DNA of 64,000 nucleotides from Marchantia polymorpha subsp. ruderalis (lineage: Eukaryota > Streptophyta > Marchantiopsida > Marchantiales > Marchantiaceae), in assembly GCA_037833965.1 (NCBI GenBank), contig AP031357.1, positions 8,824,001 to 8,888,000 on the forward strand, read 5' to 3'. Numbering within the stretch: position 1 is the stretch's first letter; every line of letters starts with the position of its first letter. The notes beneath the pieces are model-generated. The model did no database searches. It had not been told where the DNA came from and was given only the letters and a program-made list of their open reading frames with translations. Below are positions 1-10,700 of the stretch, piece after piece. A program made the position numbers and the translations under genes.

Positions 1-331
1 AGATTGCATCCAAATGTCGGTGCAGTTTTGATATTCTCAACAACGCAGTCACGTCTCATCAACTCGGCGGTCTTTGCTATCTAGATTCACTTCATCTGAG
101 TTAGCTTCTAGTCATAAAACGAGAAGGTATGTGTCTTAGTGCTTAAGTAGATCAACGCAAGTAGATGTATCAATAAAGTTTTAGTTCTAGTTTTGCACTC
201 TTGTGTAATCTTTGTCTTGTGTTTGCCTTAGCCTAGATTGGTTACAGTTAGGCTTTCTAGTCTCAGTTTGAGCTCTTAGTCCGACCTTGCGTGGTTCATA
301 TCATTAGTGATATATACTTTGAAAAAAAGAC

Positions 332-474
332 GTGACTTGTCGAAGATGTAACAAGAATGATCACATCAAGAAAAATTATAATGTAAATGTCAAAGACGTT
401 GTTCTCCCTCCATTGATGAACGATACAAAGAACTTCGACGCCAAGAAGTATGATCTTTTAGATGACGACGTATG
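332..474 (+). pseudogene. Fragment of copia-like gag with a broken zinc knuckle
   Basis: A short open stretch reads CRRCNKNDHIKKNY. This fits the retroviral-type zinc knuckle CX2CX4HX4C except that the last cysteine codon is TAT (Tyr). About 30 further codons stay open, rich in Lys and Asp, before a stop at 472-474. Such knuckles occur in the Gag part of Ty1/copia polyproteins. No protease, integrase or reverse transcriptase is recognisable next to it, and no terminal repeats can be paired, so this would be an isolated relic. The motif is short and could be coincidental. Confidence 0.35.
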
Positions 475-2142
475 ATATCAACGGGTTATTTGCTATGGAA
501 TCTAGTAACTTGTAAGAATCTTGTCAGTTACATGTCAAGTCAAGAATGTTTTTTTCAATAAGTCTAGTTCATTGAAGGGCAATGAATTCTCAAGCTATTT
601 CTATTCATAAGGAAAAATCTATTTGATCATTATGTGATTAATAATCAAAGAATAACGCGGTTACAAGTGGAATTCTTAGCAGAGTATTGAGCTAGTCAAG
701 GTTAATATCAAATTCAATCCAACTAATATGTTGATAAAAATTATTCTTTTGAAGAGTTTCATATGAATCAGTATCACTATGCAAGTTTTTCATAATAACA
801 CAAGTAATATTTGCTAGTATCCTATTTTCAATTATGTTTTTATATAATTATTTTACACAGTGATGATTACTGTTTAATTCTAGTTAATTGTTTTGTAAAA
901 AATTATTTGTATAAAATTTATTTTAAAAATTTTTCATAGAAAAATCATATAGTTTATGATGCTTCTCTTATTTTTATTCTAGATTAATATTAATTAACCT
1001 TTGTGAAAAGAATGTCTTGTGTTAAATTTCATTCTAAAATCTGTCATGAACTAATAATTTAATTTACAAAAATTATTATTTTTTAACACGAGTTGAGAAA
1101 AATATCATTGAATTTGAATCCGATTATGGATTATATTCAAATTAAAATTATTTAAAATCTAAAGTATGATCTATATTGAGATATTTAATACTAAGATTTA
1201 TATATTAACTTTATGTGTACATTTTTTAATATATTGTCAAGCATGGGCACATATTCATTTGTGATATGAATCTACAATTTATTACATCCACGTCGAGAAA
1301 AAAAAAGATTATTGCAATCAATTGAAATTTAATATGATAAACATTCGCTCTGGCATGTGAAATATTTATTAAAAACTGTACGAAAATATAGAAATAATTC
1401 TTTGGAGTATTAATAATAATTATTTATATTTTGGAATATTTGTTAATTCTCATAGTAGACGATTTACCAATGATATTGATAATGGGATGAAAGAACAGTG
1501 AAATTTATCATGAAGTGTGTTCAAATATATATCTGAATGGATTAAATATAAACTTCACATATTTGAATAGAAATGGACTCAACTTTTTGTTGGTAAATTG
1601 AACTTGAATTCAGAATGTTAATAAATCTATCATGATTATAAATCTAGAAAATTAAATATCATACAATGAAAGTAAATAAGAATTCAATTCTTTGAAATTT
1701 ATTTTTTGATTGAACAACTAATTTTTTTTTAAAAAAAATCACAATTATAAAAAATACATATTCTAATAGAAGAAATCAATAAAGTCCTATTTTAGAATTA
1801 TAATTATTTTAAAAATATATTTTTTTCATATGATTTTTATCGAAATATAATGCAAATTTAAAAATATAGATAGAAATATAAATACATCTTTACATGTGAA
1901 ATTATAACTCTTGCAATTTCTTAAACATCTTAATGAAATATTAATATTAAACACTAAGAATATGACAACGAAAAATATTTATAGTAGAATTGTATCATTG
2001 GTCAAGATTTTCGTTACGGCAATTAGAACATATTGAAAATCAAATGTCGCGCAACCTAGGTAAGCTGTTTAAAAGCCAAGATAGTTGGGTACGATATTTC
2101 TCCCTAAGTTGTGCAGAATTGCGTGCACATAAGTTGAAATAG
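475..2142. other. AT-rich intergenic DNA, no gene seen
   Basis: The stretch is strongly AT-rich, with many A and T homopolymer runs and stops in all frames. I see no protein signature, RNA gene or paired repeat. The DNA before position 332 is similar and may belong to the same decayed element as the gag fragment, but I could not define its ends. Confidence 0.5.
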
Positions 2143-2188
2143 CACATGTTGAAGTGCTCATTAAAAATAATGAGCACTTCAACATGTG
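2143..2188. repeat. Perfect 21-bp inverted repeat with a 4-nt AAAA loop
   Basis: The left arm (2143-2163) and right arm (2168-2188) are exact reverse complements, separated by AAAA. The next outer bases (G at 2142, T at 2189) do not pair. The arms contain GAAGTGCTCATTA and its complement. It could extrude as a cruciform or fold in RNA, or be the remnant of a palindromic insertion. Nothing nearby shows that it is transcribed. Confidence 0.9.
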
Positions 2189-5169
2189 TATTCTCCTGCG
2201 TGGTTAGAGTTTTACCTATCTCAGCGGAAAGCTTGCTCTCGTTAGATCCAGAAGGTGTAGTCCCGTTCGAATCCTCACCGAAAGCTGCAGTTGGTGGCCG
2301 AGAGGAGCCTCTCCAGCTGCTCCGAGGTTCACTGCATGAGCACCAAGTGAATTTATCACATGCACCGCGGTATCATCAACACGTAAGAAAAAGGATCGAG
2401 CGGATAGATTAATCACGATCGGCGACCATGGCCGAGGAACCCGCTGGTAGCGTCAACACCGGTGCTGCGCAGAGATTCACATTGCCAAGAGCAGAAGTAG
2501 CAGGAGAACTGTAAGTTTCTGAGCACGAATCGGCAAAACTCGCAGACTATACACTCGAACTTATCCGTTGACACACGTCTGGCCTGACGATCGGCGAGTG
2601 ACATTTTCGAGTCGTTCAATCTCTGGACGGCGCAGTGAGATCTTACATGAGAAATCAGGCCGCCTCGCATTCTTCTGCAGTCCATGCTGTGCACGGGGTG
2701 AACGGGAAGAATACTGTACCGCTATTCTGCACATCCCCTCTGCTGCAGCTGCAGCAGCAGCAGCACCTTCGACTCGATGTTTTGACTCCAGTACCCGAGA
2801 AGAAGTTCTGCTATTGGCTTTCGGAGTTACAGGACTAAATTTTGGGGCCTCGATCAGTCTGAGACCCACCAGAACACCTCGCGCTTGCACAAAAAGCTGA
2901 CTTCTGTAGTTTCTCGTGTCACCCGCGTCGTCATCATTTCTCATTCATCAGTCTCACACTTGGGCTCCTTAGACGTACACTTCGTATTCTACGCCGCCGC
3001 GTTGAACAATTTCATAAACCCTCAACCTCGGCTTCTCAGACATACCAAATTTCTCGTCTCGATTGCGGTAGAGCGTATCCTGACTTGTTACTATCAACAT
3101 AAACATAAAGAGTCCGTCTCCGAGATCTTGGTCAAGATGCTGAATCCTTACGAGTCTTCTGCTGATAGTCATAGAGCACTCTTATTAGTCATATTGCTTC
3201 ATGCTTGCAATCTTTAGGCTCAGATGCGAAACGAGAGGTGGGAAGATGGAGCACAGGCAATGATGCTACACAGGTGTGTAATTCTGTATCTAGATCGGAC
3301 CTCAACTCAACCAGATACAGATGCACGGAGTAAAGCTTCGACGTCTTAAAGGGGCCGACGGCAGTAGCACCAATTTCATCATGACGCGAGAGCTTGCTGA
3401 TGCAGGGCGGGTAAAGAACAAACGTACAATTCCGTTCTACTCGAGAGACAGTGGGAACTCCAGCGCACGTCGTAACCTCGGATCGCCTTCCACTTGCTGT
3501 AGGATTCAATGCCGATCGGTAAGTATGCCTCGGACCGATGCTGTCAGACGTAGGTGCAGAGCAATGCACTGGGTCTGACGAAGTGCTGTGAAGAGCCGCA
3601 TCCCTGCGGGTCACTCTGACTTCTTTCAGCGGATTTCACCGTTCAGCTTTAGCGCCAGGATTGGCCATCATCGTGGCATACAGTTGCTGAGGGAGTTAGT
3701 CGCACTTTGACTGGTCTTTTTCGGGACAGTACATGTCAGAACCGGAAACGCCATTTCAATCTATTACGTTAGAAAGAACTTTCCAACCACCCTATTCAGT
3801 CACTTGCAGTTAAAATTGGGCCGCTCGAGAAAACCATTTCATCTTCGTAGCTCAATAGACTGGACGAACCATTATCCGCTACGAGAGCCACTATTGAACT
3901 CATCAGGTGACAAGGCCCATGAGGTTGAAGGACTCCTTATGGCATACGTGGATGAATTCGGCCTCAAGGGGTACATCCCAGAGAAGTTGTCCAAGCGAGG
4001 GGGATCAACGTTCGTGATAATTTTCTAGCTGGAGGAAAGGGAAGCGTTCAGTCATGTTCATATACAAGAACACCAAGACTGACTTAAGGCTTCGACGAGG
4101 AATTGGGTGAAGTTTACATTGTAACACAGAGTTTAGGGTTTGAAATCAACTGTGAGAACCCGCCTCTTAATGAGCCCGGAGGCTCCAGTGAAGGAAACAG
4201 ATTTTTTAAAGAGCAGTATCCAGCCTGACATCAGAGACTGCTTGACACTCAGCAGAAAACGGCATAAATTTCGCTCGGGGGTTCATATCTTATCTTCAGA
4301 CATCTTGGTGATAAACGGGTAGCATGAATTGAATGAACGTGAAGTACATGGATGGCAACCTACCAACAGGAAGAGGGACTGAGACTAGAGTTCGGCCATC
4401 AAGATAAAAGAAGCTTTACCCATAGGGTCATAAATTTGGACATTTACGAAGAACGAGAAGATACTGACCAGGGGCGACAGAGTTTTATCATATATATAGG
4501 CAATCAAGTCATGGAAACGTCGAAGGTGGTCTAAATCTCACGTGTTCTTTCGAAGCAAACTTTGACAGTAGAGAGGCGCTTATATTGCGACATGACTTGC
4601 ATGGTTAAGAATCTAGTGCTCATTTGCAATTCATGAAGTGAGTGATTGCTTGGCTACGTACAAGGCCGGCCTCAATAAACTCGTGACTACATCAGAGAAC
4701 CGTAGATGACTGCCCAGTGGGAGGATGAATCCCGTTCGGGCTTCAATCGAGCAGACAGTCGTGTAAGCTGCATCGTAATCTATCAACGCCTGCGCGCATA
4801 TGACTTCAAGCTCTAGTAATGCTCGCTCGATGCCAACCGGAGAGGCCCGTCTCGGTCTTGTCTTACCTCGCAAGTCTAGTTCTGTATCTAAAAAATTGAG
4901 GTTCTTGGTGTACATCTAGCTCTGAAGCTGAAGCTGAGGGTGGAAGAAGGGGGCTTCGTCAGTCCGTCCAGAGCCCGGAACGGCTGACAATCATCGATGC
5001 AGAATAGGTACTCATCATCTGACTGGGTGCCCGTGTTGTGGAGGTAAATACAGGAAAATCTACAAATATACGATCAGTGACTAAGTGCCAATGCTCGTTC
5101 AAGCTTTTGTAACTCTCCCGAGAGAATGCAGGACTCAAGGGTAAAAGATCTATGTACTCAAAAGTGCTA
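2189..5169. other. Intergenic DNA downstream of the TMKL1 gene
   Basis: Base composition is mixed. There is a short CAG/CTG-rich patch near 2740-2765 and several short open frames of 60-140 codons on both strands, most starting at TTG or GTG rather than ATG. The frame over about 3880-4028 and the one at 4352-4534 look protein-like in composition, but I recognise no family and find no splice structure joining them. They may be remnants of an older gene or element. The part next to 5169 should contain the 3' UTR of the minus-strand kinase gene. Confidence 0.4.
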
Positions 5170-8100
5170 CTAATAGTCAAATGCCTCTCTACTTCTCGTG
5201 CTAGTGCTGTCCGGGGTATACAGGGGCGATTGCACAGACGACAGAACCTTCGGTCTAATTTCCTCGAGCTGTCGAATGACTTCGGCGATGTCCGGCCGCA
5301 CGACGGGCGTTGGTGCACAGCAGCCCATAGCTAATTGCAAAGCCTGTAAAAGTCCATCTTCAGAAGGGGTGCGCACGGTTCCTCTCACCAGATCGAAGTC
5401 GAAGAGGTCCGTTGTTTTCTCCTCCAACACAGCAGCCTTGACCATGGTGGGCAGATCCACCACCTCGTCAGACTCCGGAGATTTTCCAGGTCTTTTTCCC
5501 GTCAGCACCTCGAGCAGGACGATCCCGAAGCTGTAGATGTCCGTCTTGGTGTTGGCTCGCTTGAGCTTGATGAGCTCGGGTGCCTTGTAGCCTTGCGTAC
5601 TGGCGGCGGTTATGACGTCGTTGGTGGCGGCTGGGATCATCAGCTTCTCGAGGCCGTAGTCGGACAGATGCGCCACGTAGTTATCATCGACGAGGATGTT
5701 CTTGGACTTGAGGTTTCCGTGGATGACTGGAGTGCTCAGCCCTGTGTGAAGGTGCGCCAGCCCTCTTGCGGCACCCAGCACAATTTTGTGCCTCCGAGCC
5801 CAGCTCGCTCCAGGTTTGCCGGACGACCCGTCTGCAAAGATTGCAAAGCGCACAACGTTAGAGTTGGGCTTCTCCGACGGCCCGAGGAACTCTGGTCATG
5901 CACAGGGTGATTCACCGAGACAGTTTTTCCTACGATCGTGGAACATGTCACAAGTGTCCTGATTGGGCAACCTCTTCAAACCATTACGAGATGTGGTCGG
6001 CCATCCTGCCTAACAAATTCCCGTGCAATATCAGACAACATTTGTGATTTGTGTCTCGACAACAGACACAAATCAGAGACAAGGCCAACTGCTCCAAGGT
6101 TTTTTTTTCTAAGATCGAACGTCGGTAAAGCGCTTGGAATTGCTGGCAAACGAGACTGTTACGACTGGTCGTATCATGCACTGGGCATAACGATAGTGAT
6201 CGGACGTACAGAGATGTCTGCAGTTCGTGAAGGTCGTGAGGGACGTTTAGATATATACCAAAAGATACATTACAAGGAGTGGACGAAATGACCGCAAATG
6301 AAAGTCGTCAACCAGAAAATAGGTCACAAAAGGTACAGCTATCCTCTCGAATGGACATAATTCCATGCCGGCAGAGGAGATTTCAGCGGAAGACTCGAAG
6401 AAGGTGGAATGGAATTCCGAAGACTAGTGTAAAATGGATGACAGTCGAGGCCCATGAAGCCCTTCGAGGTGGTCAAAGAAAGTTACACAACTTCTCGCGT
6501 AGTAGTTCACGAAGAAGGAAGAAGGCAAGATGCAGTAAGAAAGAAGAAGAAGAGAGAATAAAAGGAATTGTTTCAGACTACGAGCACGGAATTTGGATAC
6601 AGACTTTTCGGACTGCGCTAAGAAACTACGAAATGAAGGTTCAAGATAAAACATCAGATTGAACAACATACAGCGTTCGTTTCTTCGACCAAGATTGCTG
6701 TGATTCATCAAAACAAAAGAGGTTCAACGTATTCTTATTTTCGGTTCATGACAATCAGCGAGATCCTCTCATCGAGCGGGCCGTTTTCGAAGAAATTCCC
6801 GGAAAGGGCCCTCGAGAATCCGTGACTTTTAGGACAAAGAGACCGAGCGGAGAAGCAGACGAGTGGTGGAGATCGAGCCGAAGCACGCATTCGAGTCGTC
6901 CCGGCGGGAGAACCGGGGATCCTGAGCAAAGCTCGGAACGGGATGGCGCGAGAATCCGCAGAATTCGAGAGGGAAGGGGAGGAGAGGGAGACTCACTGTG
7001 CAGGAGGTCGGCCAGGCTGCCGCGGGGCATGTAGTCGTAGACGAGGAGCTTCTCCTCCTTGGGGCCGGAGTAGTAGGCGCGCAGCGGCACGAGGTTGCGG
7101 TGGCGGATGAGGCCGAGCTCCTGGATGGCCGGGACGAATTCCGCGCGGTCGCGGGCGGTGCCCTCGCGCAGCAGGCGCAGCGCGATGGTGTGCCCGTGCG
7201 AGAGCTTGGCCTTGTACACGGTGCCATAGCTCGTCTTGCCGAGCACCTCGCCCGTGGCGTTCAGCACGTCCTCGGCCGTCAGCGCCTCGCCGCCCTCGAA
7301 GTGCACGATCTTGCCAGCCTCGCCCCCCGCCTCCTCCTCCTCGAACTCGCGCTTGAAGTCGACCCCGACCTGCTGCTTCTCGTTGGGCATGCGCGCGCGC
7401 GCCTGCGTCAGGAAGATGAGCAGCGAGCCCGCCACCACGAAGAACGCCAGCACGCCGATGATTATGCCCGCCACCACCTTCGGGCTCAGCCCTCCGGACG
7501 CGCGAGCCGTTGCGCCCGCGCCCCCGCCCCCGCCCGCCGTCGAGCCGTTGCAGGCGGCCGCCAGTGGCGCGCCGCAGAGCGCCGGGTTGCCCGCGAACGC
7601 ACCGGCGTCGAAGGCGGTGCCGAAGCTCGGCACGCTGCCGCTCAGGTTGTTGTAGGCCACGCTGAAGGAGCGCAGGTTCGCGAGCTGGCCGAGCTCGGTC
7701 GGAATGGCGCCGGAGAAGGAGTTGTTGCTCAGGTCCACCGTGGTCAGCGCCGCGAAGTCGCCGAGGAAGGCCGGAATCGGCCCGCTCAATTGGTTGTTCT
7801 GCAGGCGCAGGTCCGTCAGGACCGGGCACTGCGTGCCGGGATTGGCCGGGTTGGGGATCTCGCCGTCGAGCGCGTTGGAGTCCAGCGCCAGCAGCGTCAG
7901 CCTCGGACACAGATTCCACAGAGAAGGCGGGATGTTGCTGCTCAGCCGGTTGCGGTCGAGCGCCAGCACGGACAAGGAGGCGGCATTGCCGATCTCCAGC
8001 GGGATGGCGCCAGTCAGCACGTTCTCCCTCAGCCAGAGCACGGACAGCGCCCCCAGCAGCCCGAATTCCTTGGGGATGCTCCCCGTCAATCCGGTGGCGC

Positions 8101-8398
8101 CCAAATTTAATTCCGTCACGACCACGTCCGCGTCGCGCGCTAGGCTCTGGTTCGCTCGCACCTCCGGGCTGTCGCAGTCCAGGAGCGTCCCGTTCGTATA
8201 CGCCCAGACCGTGCCGCGCCACGAGCAGATGGAGCTGGTCGCGTTCCACGTTTGCAGGAACGGGTTATCGCCGTTGCTCAGCGTCGGCTTCGCCGTCAGC
8301 AGGTTCGTGACATCTCGGTTGAAATCCTGCGCCAGCGCACGCGGAACGCAGCTGGCCAGCGCGACGACCGCCAGGATCCACAACGCCGCGCGCTCCAT
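5170..8398 (-). CDS. TMKL1: LRR receptor-like pseudokinase, TMKL1-type
   Basis: Two exons, 8398..6997 and 5831..5170, join across a 1.16-kb GTGAGT...CAG intron in phase 1 to give 687 residues. In order: a signal peptide (about 1-23), a leucine-rich-repeat ectodomain (about 30-285), a Gly/Ala linker, one membrane helix (about 308-330), an acidic FEEEE segment and a kinase-like domain (about 375-660). Catalytic positions are degenerate: the VAIK lysine is Arg408, HRD is HGN (505-507) and DFG is DYG (525-527). These substitutions, the VDLP..VKAAVLEE stretch and the AMGCCAP..VRP block match Arabidopsis TMKL1, a probable inactive kinase at the plasma membrane. It should therefore act by binding partners rather than by phosphotransfer. 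Exon 1 is GC-rich. The start is the first ATG before a clear signal peptide. No ligand can be inferred. Confidence 0.9.
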
Positions 8399-9765
8399 GT
8401 CCGCGCCCTGTCCTCTCGAGCGATCTCGTCCACTTCCCCCTTACCAGACGCGTTCGGTCCCGCGGTTCATGTTTCTTCGGACCGCCCGCGGCGTCGGCTC
8501 CGAACCTGTCGATTCCGTCCCGGCGCTCCTCGCGCCCACTGCCTGCTCACGCTGCGCTGCGCTCCCGCTTCAGCTCATCGGCGCGGGCGCTCGAGAATTC
8601 CATCGGAGGTTCGCAGATTCGGGCATGAGATTGCGCTGCGGCTGCTTCCTTCCTTCCTTCCGGCGGAGCTAAAGCGAGATCATTTCCCCAATGCCTCCCC
8701 TCGTTCACGAATGCTGGATCGCCACAAATTTCCACAGGCCCTGTCCGCGGGAGGCATGCTTCTCGTGCACTCCGACCTCTGCAATTTCCCGTCTGTCCAT
8801 GCGCACGCGCGCGATGGGAGCCTGGAGGCGATCGCGTCCCGAGTACTAGGCGAATGTGAATCCAAAATCCTGCAAAGGCGAGCACGAGCGCGGGCGCGAG
8901 AAAAGCCGGTCCGTCAGCGTATCGGTAGGCGAGCGAGCGCGCCGCCCATCGAGAGCTGCGAAGCCTCGGGTTTTTGTGAACGACGATTTCCGCTGAGAAG
9001 CCGATGATCTAGAGACGACGCGACCCGACTGACATGGGCATGGCAACACTCATGGGCATGCGACAGCTGCGAGAGGAATTTCAAAGCCGAACATGAGACC
9101 TGTCGCTACCGCTGCTGCTGCTGCTGCTCGTAAACAAGCATCCGAATGAGTGACCGGTTGCAGCTACTTGCGTCGTCGCCGGAGGAGCGATAATAGCGCC
9201 GCACGCATCCTGCTTCTGCTGCTGCTCTGCTCTACTCTCCTCAGCTCGTATTCCCCGGCGGATAAAGTGGCCCCCAGCCGAGGCCGCAGCAACTGCCGAT
9301 TTCCACTGTGCGCAATGCAAGCTCTCGAGCTGTCCGCGCAAACCGAGCAGCGCGGATCAGGTTGGTTTGCAAATCCGCAGTCGCATGAAAACAGGGCCAA
9401 TGTTCTACGCTGCCGTCCCGTCCCGTCCCCTCCACTCCCTTCCCCTCCTCCCTCTCCGCGTCCGCAGAGCTCGATTCGCGGGGCACTCTGTGTGGGACTA
9501 CCCAAGGTATGATTGTGCGAGCAGCTACCCACTCGACCTGACCCCTCCCTTCCCCTCCCCTCCCCTCCCCCACCCTCCACTTACTCCTCGTCTATCCGAT
9601 AGACCACAAATCCAGTCCGCACAGAGAGAGAGAGAACACAACAGGCCCGACCGCTGCCACTATTACTACTGCTGCTAGTGGCAGCTCGACTCAGCTCAGT
9701 CCATGGGACGTGACACTTTTTTCGCGCTGTCCAATCTGCGCAGCCGTGCTTTTCAGCTTTTCCCT

Positions 9766-9803
<38 letters not shown>

Positions 9804-10700
9804 GGAGCTGCCGAAGAGACGAGGAGGATGTGGAGACGAGGACGAGGGTGCCGCCGCGAGGTTCGAACTCGACGAAGGGGCGGCGAGAGTGGAATGCAGA
9901 GGAGGGGAGGGAGGGGAATGGAGGGGTGGAAGTCGTCGAGGCGCAAAGGCCGTGAGCACAGCGGCGACGACACTTGCAGGTCGCGTCGATGCGACGATTG
10001 CCTCGGCGTCCCTTAACCTGCCCGCCCCCTTCGCCGCCGCCCTCTACGGGAGGGGCTGGCTGGACGTCTGTCTTCCTGTCTGGCGCCGCTGCTGCCGCTG
10101 GGTGGCGTGACGTGGCAGGTCGCGATTCTCGTCATTGCCATCTCGGCCTCGGCCTCGGCCTCGGTCGCGGTCGTCGACGGTAGGTTTCGCTTGCCTGCCG
10201 GTGGAAAGGCTCGCTTAACGGTCGCGGCGTCAGACTTTTCCACAAGAGGAGAGATCTATGGCCGCTCCGGTCAGTGCGACGACCGGTTCGCGGATGTGGC
10301 TCAAGTGAAGGATGGAGTGTGTGACAGGCTGCGTCGGGCTGCTGCTACTGCTGCCGCCTCGGGACCCGAACCCGGTACCGGTGGCAAATATGACTGGGCC
10401 CGTCCGTCGTTCCTTGCTAAGATCGGCCCTTGTACAGCCGGTCCTGGCTTCCGAATTGCGCATCGTCCCTCCTTTCGCGGCGACGTCCTCATGTACCACC
10501 TTGGTACCGTCCCTGTCGCTGTCCCTGTGCCCGTCCCTCTCTCTGTCTGCCCTTCTCGATTTAAGAACTTGCTCGTAATCTCAAAAGTCGCCACTGCGCC
10601 TCTGTGGAGGAGGGCGGAGCTGGCGAACACCGAGCATGCAACGGGACGAGTAATTTCTCCAGAGGCTCGTTGGCTTTTCTCGTTCGTCTCATTCTTCGGT
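8399..10700. other. GC-rich upstream region of the TMKL1 gene
   Basis: This should include the promoter and 5' UTR of the minus-strand kinase gene. It is GC-rich with long pyrimidine tracts and a pure CT run. Long overlapping open frames occur on both strands, as expected of GC-rich DNA. The largest, at about 10107-10706, starts with GTG and is low-complexity (Ala/Ser, then Val/Pro repeats), so I do not call it a gene. I cannot identify a TATA box with confidence. Confidence 0.5.
9767..9800. repeat. (CT)17 microsatellite
   Basis: An uninterrupted CT run of 34 bases lies about 1.4 kb upstream of the TMKL1 start codon. Seen from the gene it is a GA repeat. GA/CT repeats are common in plant promoters and 5' UTRs and can bind BPC-type GAGA factors. 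A role here is not shown. Confidence 0.95.

Noticed and set aside
2230-2290. T-arm-like GTTCGAATCC suggesting a tRNA gene
   Set aside because: The flanking bases do not form a paired T stem, and I could not fold acceptor, D and anticodon arms around it.
6993-8249. Long open frames overlapping TMKL1 exon 1 on both strands (up to 418 codons)
   Set aside because: They are Arg/Ala/Gly-rich shadows produced by the GC-rich codon use of the real exon.
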